A stretch of DNA of 5,088 bases. It comes from an uncultured Campylobacter sp. (lineage in GTDB: Bacteria > Campylobacterota > Campylobacteria > Campylobacterales > Campylobacteraceae). Below are positions 1-5,088 of this stretch, one piece after another (positions within the stretch are counted from its first letter, which is position 1; every line of letters begins with the position of its first letter). The stretch spans positions 1 to 5,088 of the forward strand of contig NZ_CALIBB010000240.1 in assembly GCF_938045595.1 (NCBI RefSeq), given 5' to 3'. The notes beneath the pieces are model-generated. The model saw nothing but the letters and a program-made list of their open reading frames with translations, was not told the DNA's origin and searched no databases. Position numbers and translations under genes: made by a program.

Positions 1-1027
1 GATCGATCTTAAAATCGCCCGTATGGATGATCGTGCCTGCCTTCGTCGTGATCGCAAGCGCGCTCGCATCGATAATCGAGTGCGTTATATGAATGAACTC
101 GACTTCAAAATCGCCGATCTGATAAAGCTGGCGCTTCTGCACGGGGCGGAAGTAGCTGCGCTCGGCCTTAAGGCCATGCTCTTCAAATTTATTGCTTATC
201 ATCCCCAGAGGAAGTGGCGTAGCGTAGATCGGGAATTGAAATTCTTTGAAAAAATATGGCATCGCGCCGATATGATCCTCGTGCGCATGGGTGATGAGGA
301 TGCCTTTGATCTTATTTTTTATCTTGCGGACATAATCAAAATCGGGGATCAAAATATCGACCCCAAGCATGCTCTCCTCCGGAAAGCTCATGCCCACGTC
401 TACGATGATCGCGCTCGTGTTGGTCTCAAACACGGTCATATTCGCGCCGATCTCACCCAGCCCGCCAAGCGGCGTGATGCGTATCGTATCATCGCTGCGA
501 TTCGCGTTTTTAAGCGGATGCAGGCGCTCCTCGTGGATAAGCTTATTTTGCGCGATCGCATCATCCATCGCCTTTTGCCACGGCTCGTTGCCAGTAAGAC
601 TTTTTGGCATATTTGAGCGCTTTTTGTGCTTTTTCTTTTTCTGCGAGTCCAAAGAGTTTGTATCGTCTGAGGCGTTAGAATTTGCGCCTTTTGCGTTATT
701 GCCGCTTGGCTTTGCACGGCCGTCGCGGTTTAAATTTGAACCGCCCGCGCCGTTTGAATGCGCGCCGTTTGAACCGCCGTTTGACGAACCGCTCGCAGAA
801 TTTGATCCGTTGCGAGAGCCGTTTTTTGGACCCTTTGAACGAGCGGAATTTTGCCCGTTTTTCGCGCCTTTATTTTTGCGAGAGCCGTTTTCGTGCTCGC
901 CGCCGAATTCCACATCGCCCGCAGAGCCTTCGCTCGCGATAGATTTTTTTAGATTTTCCTTGCGTTTTTTATAGCGATTGCTTTTTTTGAGTCGTTCGAC
1001 GCCGTTTTCATTTCTGTTTTCTTCCAT
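1..1027 (-). CDS. rnj: Ribonuclease J, N-terminal 342 codons (runs off the left edge)
   Basis: RNase J is a metallo-beta-lactamase/beta-CASP ribonuclease (5' exonuclease and endonuclease) that matures rRNA and degrades mRNA in the cytoplasm. The frame is open from the ATG at 1027 down to base 2 with no stop. Residues 1-138 are a low-complexity extension rich in Asn, Ser, Gly and Lys. The catalytic core begins near residue 181 with TIRITPLGGLGEIGANM. The zinc-binding motif HAHEDH is at 247-252, with further metal-site candidates His316 (ITHS) and Asp338 (HTGDFK). The rest of the lactamase domain, the beta-CASP domain and the C-terminus lie outside the window. H. pylori RNase J also has a long N-terminal extension of about 130 residues (known), so this one is probably genuine. 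The start is supported by AAAGG at 1038-1034, seven bases upstream. It lies inside the 3' end of ksgA with a 20-base overlap, so the two genes are probably co-transcribed. Confidence 0.95.
   Translation of the reverse strand, partial: MEENRNENGVERLKKSNRYKKRKENLKKSIASEGSAGDVEFGGEHENGSRKNKGAKNGQNSARSKGPKNGSRNGSNSASGSSNGGSNGAHSNGAGGSNLNRDGRAKPSGNNAKGANSNASDDTNSLDSQKKKKHKKRSNMPKSLTGNEPWQKAMDDAIAQNKLIHEERLHPLKNANRSDDTIRITPLGGLGEIGANMTVFETNTSAIIVDVGMSFPEESMLGVDILIPDFDYVRKIKNKIKGILITHAHEDHIGAMPYFFKEFQFPIYATPLPLGMISNKFEEHGLKAERSYFRPVQKRQLYQIGDFEVEFIHITHSIIDASALAITTKAGTIIHTGDFKID
811..891 (-). repeat. Short direct repeats in the RNase J extension
   Basis: The 15-mer TGCGAGAGCCGTTTT occurs at 811-825 and again at 877-891 (plus-strand reading), and the 12-mer GCGCCGTTTGAA occurs just outside at 747-758 and 762-773. 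On the coding strand they encode recurring NGSR and SNGA units of the disordered N-terminal extension of RNase J. Short imperfect repeats like these suggest the extension grew or varies by slippage; that is an inference. Confidence 0.65.
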
Positions 1028-1868
1028 CTTTTGCCTTTAAATTTTTAAAAATTTCTAAAAAAAGGGTGGAATTTAACTCGTGCGCCCGAACTGTGGGCGG
1101 AATTTGCAAATTTAAAAAGATCTCTTCGGCTAAGCCTCTATCAAATTTTGCGCTTAAATTTTTAATAAGCGTCTTTCGCGGCGCGCTGAAAGATACGCGC
1201 AAAAAGCTTTTAAATTTCTCGTATTCATCGAGAGTTTGGAAACGAGCGCAACTTTTCACGCCAAGGCTATCTGTGTTTATCTCAACACCTGGCTTAAAAT
1301 TTTTGTCTTTTACGAGCCTGATCACCGACGAAGTTACCTTCGGCGCAGGCTCGAAGCAGCCAGGCTCAACGTCGAATAGAAGCTCGCAACCGCCCGCAAG
1401 ATCCGCCAGGATCGAAAGAGCGCTAAAATCGCTCTGCCCGGCTCTAGCGCAGAATTTTAAAGCGACCTCCTTTTGGATCATCACCAAAAATCCGCTGCAC
1501 AACTCATCGTCGATCGCCTGCAAAATCATCTTTGTAGCGACGTAGTAGGGCAAATTTGCGACTAAAAAATATTCGCCGCAGCCAAGACCCCGCTGCTGCC
1601 AAATCCGCAAAGCATCGCCCAAAACGAGCTCAAGCTCGCCGCTAGCGATCTGCTGCGCAAATTTAGCGCTTAAAATTTGATATAAATCTTCATCTATCTC
1701 GAAACTTTTTAATCTGTAAAATTCCAAAAGCTTGCGAGTTAAATCACCTAAGCCAGCCCCGATTTCAACGACATTTTGTGCACCATCGGGAATCGCTTGG
1801 ATGATCTTGCTTAAAACGGCTTCGTCTTTTAAAAAATTTTGCCCGAACTCTTTTTTCGCCCTAATCAT
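1008..1868 (-). CDS. ksgA: 16S rRNA (adenine(1518)-N6/adenine(1519)-N6)-dimethyltransferase KsgA/RsmA
   Basis: KsgA transfers four methyl groups from SAM to the two adjacent adenosines in the helix 45 loop of 16S rRNA, a late checkpoint in 30S assembly. The 286-residue length is slightly above the usual 260-275. Visible motifs are the N-terminal signature FGQNFL (8-13), the SAM-binding loop VEIGAGLGDLT (34-44), the acidic residue after strand 2 (FEIDED, 56-61), GDAL (84-87), catalytic motif IV NLPYY (105-109) and FEPAPKVTSSV (172-182). The small C-terminal helical domain carries the conserved SAPRKTL element and ends in GRKQK, close to the C. jejuni ending as I recall it. ATG at 1868 puts the FGQNFL motif where the family has it. 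No clear Shine-Dalgarno precedes it, and with a promoter in the short gap the leader would be only about 10-20 bases. Its last 20 bases overlap the start of rnj. Confidence 0.97.
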   Translation of the reverse strand: MIRAKKEFGQNFLKDEAVLSKIIQAIPDGAQNVVEIGAGLGDLTRKLLEFYRLKSFEIDEDLYQILSAKFAQQIASGELELVLGDALRIWQQRGLGCGEYFLVANLPYYVATKMILQAIDDELCSGFLVMIQKEVALKFCARAGQSDFSALSILADLAGGCELLFDVEPGCFEPAPKVTSSVIRLVKDKNFKPGVEINTDSLGVKSCARFQTLDEYEKFKSFLRVSFSAPRKTLIKNLSAKFDRGLAEEIFLNLQIPPTVRAHELNSTLFLEIFKNLKAKDGRKQK

Positions 1869-1959
1869 CGCGAGAGTCTAGCCAAATTTTACTTATAAAG
1901 TCATTATGTTAAGTAAAATTTGGCTAAAATCATAAAAAATTTTATTCTAAAGGGCTGCT
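1869..1959. promoter_or_regulatory. Divergent promoter region between ksgA and hisF
   Basis: Two genes diverge from this 91-base AT-rich gap, so both promoters should lie here unless one is internal to a gene. On the minus strand TATAAG (1897-1892) is a plausible -10 for ksgA, which would leave a leader of under 20 bases. On the plus strand TAAAAT at 1925-1930 is a plausible -10 for hisF. No good -35 boxes are seen, which is normal for Campylobacter sigma-70 promoters. The hisF Shine-Dalgarno AAAGGG sits at 1949-1954, five bases before the TTG start. The exact -10 assignments are inferences; a 17-bp inverted repeat overlaps both. Confidence 0.45.
1879..1926. repeat. Perfect 17-bp inverted repeat with 14-base spacer
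   Basis: The left arm TAGCCAAATTTTACTTA (1879-1895) is matched exactly by its reverse complement at 1910-1926, separated by 14 bases (1896-1909). There are no mismatches, and pairing stops at both ends. The repeat fills the centre of the ksgA/hisF divergent gap. It could be an operator for a dimeric regulator, a pair of mirrored promoter elements, or a hairpin in an mRNA leader. No long T-run follows immediately, so a terminator is less likely. The repeat is certain; its role is not known. Confidence 0.9.
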
Positions 1960-2847
1960 TTGAATAGATTTGCAAAACGCATAATCTCGTGCCTAGACGT
2001 CAAAGATGGACGCGTGGTAAAGGGCGTAAATTTCGTAGGTCTCGTGGATGCGGGCGATCCGGTGCAGGTCGCCAAACGCTACAACGAGGAGGGCGCGGAC
2101 GAGCTGTGCTTCCTTGACATCACGGCGTCGCATCTGGGGCGCGATACGATCGTGGATGTCGTGGAACGGGTCGCGCGCGAGCTTTTTATCCCGCTAACAG
2201 TAGGCGGCGGTATCCGTACGATCGACGATATCTCGCGTCTGTTAAACGTCGGCTGCGATAAAATCAGCCTCAACTCAGCCGCGATAAAAAATCCAAATTT
2301 GATAGACGAAGCGGCAAATAAATTTGGCTCGCAGTGCGTCGTGATCGCGATCGACGCAAAACGAAATTCTAGTGAAATTTCGCGCGGTAATTTATATGTC
2401 GCGGCGAGGAATTTGAACGTAAATTTACGCAATGAAGCACAAAATTTTGGAGAGACTTCACGCAGCTCGCAGGATGAAATTTTAACTGGGAACGGCGAGC
2501 CTTGCGGCTATAGTGTGTTTATAAACGGCGGTAGGCTGGATACCGGCAGGGATGCGCTTGCTTGGGCGAAAGAGGCGCAGGAGCGCGGTGCGGGCGAAAT
2601 TTTGCTCACGTCGATGGACTGCGACGGCGTTAAAAACGGCTTTGAGCTAAATTTGACGCGGATTTTTAGCGCGCTTGATATCCCTGTGATCGCAAGCGGC
2701 GGTGCGGGTAAAATAGAGCACTTCAAAGACGTATTTTTAGCGGGCGCGGACGCATGCCTGGCGGCATCGATTTTTCACTTCAGAGAAATCGAAATCAAGG
2801 CACTAAAAGCGTATTTGCGAGAACAAAATATTGAAGTGAGACTGTAA
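1960..2847 (+). CDS. hisF: Imidazole glycerol phosphate synthase cyclase subunit HisF, with an insertion
   Basis: HisF is a cytoplasmic (beta/alpha)8 barrel. It uses ammonia from the glutaminase HisH to convert PRFAR into imidazole glycerol phosphate and AICAR, linking histidine and purine synthesis. Family signatures are CLDVKDGRVVKG (11-22; Asp13 matches T. maritima Asp11), FLDITAS (51-57), the phosphate loop VGGGI (81-85), AIDAKR (130-135; Asp132 matches catalytic Asp130), EILLTSMDCDG (213-223; Asp222 matches Asp176) and the second phosphate loop ASGGAG (245-250). At 295 residues it is about 40 longer than the usual 250-258, because of a block near residues 138-181. TTG at 1960 is the start: AAAGGG lies five bases before it and an in-frame TAA lies just upstream at 1948. 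hisH and the other his genes are not in the window, so hisF stands apart from a his operon here. Confidence 0.96.
   Translation: MNRFAKRIISCLDVKDGRVVKGVNFVGLVDAGDPVQVAKRYNEEGADELCFLDITASHLGRDTIVDVVERVARELFIPLTVGGGIRTIDDISRLLNVGCDKISLNSAAIKNPNLIDEAANKFGSQCVVIAIDAKRNSSEISRGNLYVAARNLNVNLRNEAQNFGETSRSSQDEILTGNGEPCGYSVFINGGRLDTGRDALAWAKEAQERGAGEILLTSMDCDGVKNGFELNLTRIFSALDIPVIASGGAGKIEHFKDVFLAGADACLAASIFHFREIEIKALKAYLREQNIEVRL
2371..2502 (+). other. In-frame insertion of about 44 codons within hisF
   Basis: Compared with T. maritima HisF (recalled from memory), the sequence matches up to AIDAKR (residue 135) and resumes at GYSVFINGGRLDTG (183-196). Between them lie about 44 extra residues, rich in Asn, Ser and Arg, which fall in the loop after strand 5. 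The DNA of this stretch is visibly richer in A+T and in AAATTT-type words than the flanking hisF sequence. The frame is kept and all catalytic residues flanking the block are present, so the enzyme is probably active. The boundaries are approximate, within a few codons. Confidence 0.75.
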
Positions 2848-2925
2848 ATTTAGTCAGGTTTATACCGCAGGGTTGAAACTTAGCTGTCAAAGCGGCTAAA
2901 CAATTAATTTTATTTCGGCCCTTCG

Positions 2926-3072
2926 TTATCTTGCAAGTTTTTTGCAAGCATCGTTTTTGCTTAGATAAAATTTATTCGTTTTAGCTAAATCATAAGCTTT
3001 TTTATGATACTTTTACATCTTCTACCCGCCACCTGCACTGCTACCATTATGAAAGGTAAGAGTACAGCTCTC
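2926..3072 (-). pseudogene. Possible gene debris, Sel1/TPR-like composition
   Basis: On the minus strand one frame reads ESCTLTFHNGSSAGGG, then two stops close together (TAG at 3024-3022, TAA at 3015-3013), then 28 open codons including KKAYDLAK and NDACKKLAR before TAA at 2928-2926. The Lys/Ala/Leu/Asp-rich helical look and the order 'NG...KAYDLAK...ACKKLA' vaguely recall a Sel1-type helical repeat. No start codon or ribosome binding site is convincing and the resemblance may be chance. It is offered only as a lead. Confidence 0.15.
2930..2957 (+). terminator. Weak candidate terminator hairpin for hisF
   Basis: CTTGCAA (2930-2936) and TTGCAAG (2942-2948) form a perfect 7-bp stem with the loop GTTTT, and a run of five T follows at 2953-2957 after a short gap. 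It lies about 80 bases past the hisF stop, in the right orientation. The stem is short and the T-run is not adjacent, so the call is tentative. A second AT-rich stem, ATCATAA/TTATGAT at 2989-2995 and 3002-3008, is an alternative. Confidence 0.25.
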
Positions 3073-3160
3073 ATAGATATTTGCTTAAATTGATTTTAAT
3101 TTCACCCGATACTTTACGACGAAAGAATTTCAAAATTTAGCCTTAAATTTATCGTCATTT

Positions 3161-3169
3161 TGCTATGAT
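3161..3169 (+). promoter_or_regulatory. Extended -10 promoter for the nucleosidase-like gene and rlmN
   Basis: TGCTATGAT is a good extended -10 element (TGn followed by TATGAT at 3164-3169). It lies 32 bases before the ATG at 3202, in AT-rich DNA with the spaced T/A tracts usual upstream of Campylobacter sigma-70 promoters, and without a clear -35. Transcription would begin near 3176 and read through both overlapping genes. The assignment is by sequence match only. Confidence 0.5.
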
Positions 3170-3201
3170 TAGTGAAAAATAATGAAAGCGTGAATGCGTA
3201 A

Positions 3202-3747
3202 ATGATAATCTCTGCCGGACGAAATGAAATTTTTGATTTTGCCCTGCCTATGGGCGTAGGGCTAATGGATATGAGTATAAATTTGACTAAATTTTTATGC
3301 GAAAATAGGCAAAGCTTGCCGAGCGAAATCATTTTCGTGGGTTCTGCAGGGCTATATAAAGAAGGTAAAATTCTAAAAATTTATGAAAGCAGATCGGCTG
3401 TAAACTGCGAGATATCGGCGCTTTATGAGCTTTCATACTCTCCGATTAGCTATGAAATTGCAGCTAGGAATTCTACCAATGTTTCATATGAAACAATAAC
3501 TAATAGCTCAAATTTTATCACGACCGATAAAAAATCTGCGTTAAAATTCTTTGAGCGAGGTTATTTTTTAGAAAATATGGAATTTTTTGCGGTTCTCAAG
3601 GTAGCACAAAAATTTCAAATCCCCGCTTACGGAATTTTTTGTGCGACGAATTTTTGTGATTCAAACGCTCACGCAGATTTTTTAAAAAACCACGCCGCCG
3701 CAAAAGAAAATTTAACTAAATATCTAAAAACCAAGGCATTAATTTGA
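3202..3747 (+). CDS. Short nucleoside phosphorylase/MTA-SAH nucleosidase-like protein of unknown function
   Basis: This 181-residue protein appears to belong to the purine nucleoside phosphorylase/MTAN superfamily and resembles the uncharacterised Campylobacter protein Cj1712 by position. Supporting motifs in order are GVGLMDMSINLTKFL (18-32, like the GIGK-containing helix of MTAN), VGSAG (46-50, the conserved G-S/T-A-G strand end) and NMEFFAVLKVAQKFQIPAYG (125-144, containing the Met-Glu pair that binds the ribose in MTAN). It is about 50 residues shorter than MTAN. The N-terminal part with the first catalytic Glu is reduced, and the usual Asp after the last core strand (RAISD in MTAN) is replaced by CATNF at 147-151. 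It may therefore bind a nucleoside without the standard chemistry. ATG at 3202 is fixed by an in-frame TAA directly before it; the ribosome binding site is weak. Its TGA overlaps the rlmN TTG by four bases (TTGA). Its DNA looks more AT-rich than hisF or ksgA. Confidence 0.85.
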   Translation: MIISAGRNEIFDFALPMGVGLMDMSINLTKFLCENRQSLPSEIIFVGSAGLYKEGKILKIYESRSAVNCEISALYELSYSPISYEIAARNSTNVSYETITNSSNFITTDKKSALKFFERGYFLENMEFFAVLKVAQKFQIPAYGIFCATNFCDSNAHADFLKNHAAAKENLTKYLKTKALI

Positions 3748-4853
3748 AAAATATCTTTGATTTTACGATGAAAGAGCTTGAAAATTTCGTCGAACCAAAA
3801 TTTAGAGCCAAACAAATTTACGAATGGATTTACAAAAAGAATGTGGATGACTTCACACAAATGCTAAATCTACCAAAAGAGATCCGTCAAGGTTTAGCTC
3901 AAAATTTTTATTTAGACCCGCTTAAATGTATCAGATCCGAAACAAGTAGCGATGGCAGTATCAAATACCTTTTCACTCTCAAAGACGGCAAGACGATAGA
4001 AAGTGTCCTGCTACCGATGAAGGATGAGCTGCGAGATGAAAACGAAAAAATCATAAGACACGCGCGCTACTCAATCTGTGTAAGTTCGCAAGTGGGTTGC
4101 AAAATTGGCTGCAGCTTTTGCCTGACAGCAAAAGGCGGCTTCGTACGAAATTTAACTCCAGGCGAAATCGTGGCTCAAATTTGGCTCATCAAGAAAATGA
4201 ACGCGATCCCGTACGAGCGCCGCGTCAATGTCGTATATATGGGGATGGGCGAACCGCTTAATAACCTAGACAACGTTGCCAAAGCCGTGCAAATTTTAAA
4301 AGAAAACGACGGACTCGCAATAGCGCCGCGTCGCCAAACGATAAGTACGAGCGGACTTTCTACGCAGATAAAAAAGCTTGGCGAAATGGATCTTGGCGTG
4401 CTGCTCGCGATCTCACTGCATGCAGTGGATGACGAACTGCGTGAAAAACTAATGCCGATAAATCGCGCCTACAATATCGCATCGATCATGCAGGCGGTGC
4501 GCGAGTTCCCAATCGATCTGCGAAAGCGCGTGATGTTTGAATACCTAATGATCGATGGCGTAAACGATCGCCCAAGCGATGCCAAAACGTTAGTGAAGCT
4601 TCTGCACGGCATCCGCGCAAAAGTAAATCTGATCTATTTTAATCCGCACGAAGGCTCGAGCTTTGGCAGACCAAGCCCCGAAAATATGGTGAAATTCCAA
4701 GACTATCTCTGCGCGCACGGCATTACTTGCACGATCCGGCAGAGCAAAGGGCTAGATATCAGTGCGGCGTGCGGACAGCTCAAACAAAGAAACGAGCAAG
4801 GTAAAATTTTAGATCAAAATGGCGTCAATATGGATAAAATTTTAAAAAGATAG
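3744..4853 (+). CDS. rlmN: Dual-specificity RNA methyltransferase RlmN (23S rRNA A2503, tRNA A37)
   Basis: RlmN is a radical-SAM enzyme that places a methyl on C2 of A2503 in 23S rRNA and, in E. coli, of A37 in some tRNAs, using a methyl-cysteine intermediate. The full set of key residues is visible: Cys119, Cys123 and Cys126 (CxxxCxxC) for the 4Fe-4S cluster, Cys343 (SAACGQL) for the methylated cysteine, Cys112 matching E. coli Cys118, Glu86 matching Glu105, and GMGEP (167-171) for SAM. Length 369 is typical, with a tail of about 20 residues after the last conserved segment. TTG at 3744 is the start: CAAGG at 3732-3736 lies seven bases upstream, and MKNIFDF matches the short N-terminus expected for the family. 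It overlaps the preceding gene by four bases, suggesting translational coupling. Together with ksgA and rnj it makes this a ribosome-RNA neighbourhood. Confidence 0.97.
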   Translation: MKNIFDFTMKELENFVEPKFRAKQIYEWIYKKNVDDFTQMLNLPKEIRQGLAQNFYLDPLKCIRSETSSDGSIKYLFTLKDGKTIESVLLPMKDELRDENEKIIRHARYSICVSSQVGCKIGCSFCLTAKGGFVRNLTPGEIVAQIWLIKKMNAIPYERRVNVVYMGMGEPLNNLDNVAKAVQILKENDGLAIAPRRQTISTSGLSTQIKKLGEMDLGVLLAISLHAVDDELREKLMPINRAYNIASIMQAVREFPIDLRKRVMFEYLMIDGVNDRPSDAKTLVKLLHGIRAKVNLIYFNPHEGSSFGRPSPENMVKFQDYLCAHGITCTIRQSKGLDISAACGQLKQRNEQGKILDQNGVNMDKILKR

Positions 4854-4906
4854 AAAAAGATTCGGCGATCATTTTCAGACCGTAAGGCAGATCAGCAAAA
4901 ATTTAT

Positions 4907-4913
4907 AAAGGAG
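4907..4913 (+). promoter_or_regulatory. Strong Shine-Dalgarno sequence without a working start codon
   Basis: AAAGGAG is the best ribosome binding site in the window. Five bases after it (4914-4918) comes ATA at 4919-4921 rather than ATG, GTG or TTG. The next in-frame ATG, at 4937, is too far away for this site and meets a stop after ten codons. The site therefore seems to be left over from a gene whose start has been lost. The 53 bases between the rlmN stop and this site show no clear terminator, so rlmN transcripts may run into it. Confidence 0.55.
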
Positions 4914-4918
4914 TAGGA

Positions 4919-5088
4919 ATAAACGCGTAAAAAATAATGGAAGAGATCGGCGTTTTCTTAGATAGATAACTGCTTAAAAAATCCTAGATTACAAAGGCGG
5001 AAATTATTCGCTTTATCGAGGCAAAATGGGCGGAGGCGGACGATGAGAAATACCGCGTCTACGACTATACATCTACGCGGCGCGCATG
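4919..5088 (+). pseudogene. Decayed gene, 5' part (lost start, three nonsense codons); function unknown
   Basis: One frame runs from the ATA at 4919, just after a strong Shine-Dalgarno sequence, to the window edge: 56 codons interrupted by TAA at codon 4 (4928-4930), TAA at codon 17 (4967-4969) and TAG at codon 23 (4985-4987). Between the stops it reads like protein: KIMEEIGVFLDR, LLKKS, then 33 open codons beginning ITKAEIIRFIEAKWAEADDE. All four defects are single transitions from sensible codons (ATG to ATA, CAA to TAA twice, CAG to TAG). I do not recognise the protein; the visible part is charged, looks helical and lacks a signal peptide. The last segment has no ATG, GTG or TTG, so it is unlikely to be a separate intact gene starting there. 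Alternatives are non-coding DNA that resembles protein by chance, or sequencing error, though four errors would be surprising. Confidence 0.45.

Larger units (their letters stand above)
2848..3160. other. AT-rich spacer without an intact gene
   Basis: Roughly 310 bases between the hisF stop and the promoter of the next gene. No open frame here has both a credible start and a protein-like composition, and I find no tRNA cloverleaf or known riboswitch. What it holds is a set of small hairpins (2880-2899, 2930-2948, 2989-3008) and, on the minus strand, a possible decayed coding stretch. One 14-codon ATG frame begins near 3049 but has no supporting features. Base composition is clearly lower in G+C than in hisF. 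Confidence 0.6.

Noticed and set aside
436..942. Minus-strand frames 436-717 and 730-915 and plus-strand frame 682-942
   Set aside because: Out-of-frame shadows of RNase J. The low-complexity extension leaves several frames free of stops by chance.
23..974. Long plus-strand open frames (23-616 and 369-974) at the left end
   Set aside because: They lie opposite the RNase J gene, whose minus-strand frame is open throughout and carries clear catalytic motifs. The plus-strand products have biased, non-family composition and no ribosome binding sites.
1066..1545. 159-codon plus-strand frame opposite ksgA
   Set aside because: It is antisense to a fully supported ksgA, and its product has no recognisable features.
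2079..2726. Minus-strand frames opposite hisF (2079-2432 and 2508-2726)
   Set aside because: Shadows of hisF with Ser/Arg-rich or Pro-rich products and no start signals.
3049..3093. 14-codon ATG frame in the spacer after hisF
   Set aside because: Too short, with no ribosome binding site and no sign of conservation that can be seen from the sequence.
3114..3332. 72-codon minus-strand frame across the promoter of the nucleosidase-like gene
   Set aside because: It overlaps a supported gene and promoter on the other strand, and no ribosome binding site or family motif is seen.
4854..4906. Terminator after rlmN
   Set aside because: Two GATC-containing stretches face each other, but no stable stem followed by a T-run could be built.
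4937..4969. Ten-codon peptide starting at ATG 4937 (MEEIGVFLDR) as a leader peptide or small gene
   Set aside because: The strong Shine-Dalgarno sequence is over 20 bases upstream, too far to serve this ATG. The frame is better explained as part of the decayed gene.

Overview
The window reads as chromosomal housekeeping DNA from an epsilonproteobacterium, most likely a GC-richer Campylobacter (C. gracilis or a related oral species; this is an inference). The clues are the frequent AAATTT and AAAATTTTA words in and between genes, TTG starts, and close protein similarity, recalled from memory, to the Campylobacter/Helicobacter versions of RNase J, KsgA, HisF and RlmN. The order rnj - ksgA - nucleosidase-like gene - rlmN resembles C. 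jejuni Cj1710c-Cj1713, with hisF lying in between here.

Layout. Positions 1-1027 (minus) hold the first 342 codons of RNase J. The gene runs off the left edge, has a long disordered N-terminal extension, and overlaps the 3' end of ksgA (1008-1868, minus) by 20 bases. The 91-base gap between ksgA and hisF must carry divergent promoters, and it contains a perfect 17-bp inverted repeat. hisF (1960-2847, plus) has an in-frame insertion of about 44 residues just after its first catalytic strand. Next come about 350 AT-rich bases without an intact gene, with weak hairpins and possible gene debris on the minus strand. After them an extended -10 promoter precedes a short nucleoside-phosphorylase-like gene (3202-3747). 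This gene overlaps rlmN (3744-4853) by four bases. Downstream of rlmN, a strong Shine-Dalgarno sequence leads into what looks like a decayed gene: its start is ATA and its first 23 codons contain three stops.

Functionally, most of the window concerns RNA. RNase J processes and degrades RNA, KsgA dimethylates 16S rRNA during 30S maturation, and RlmN methylates 23S rRNA and some tRNAs. HisF makes the imidazole-glycerol-phosphate precursor of histidine. The nucleosidase-like protein is uncharacterised, and its coupling to rlmN (a SAM enzyme) is suggestive only. I see no tRNA, rRNA, CRISPR array or mobile element. The best candidates for a second look are the decayed gene at the right end, the HisF insertion and the inverted repeat between ksgA and hisF.
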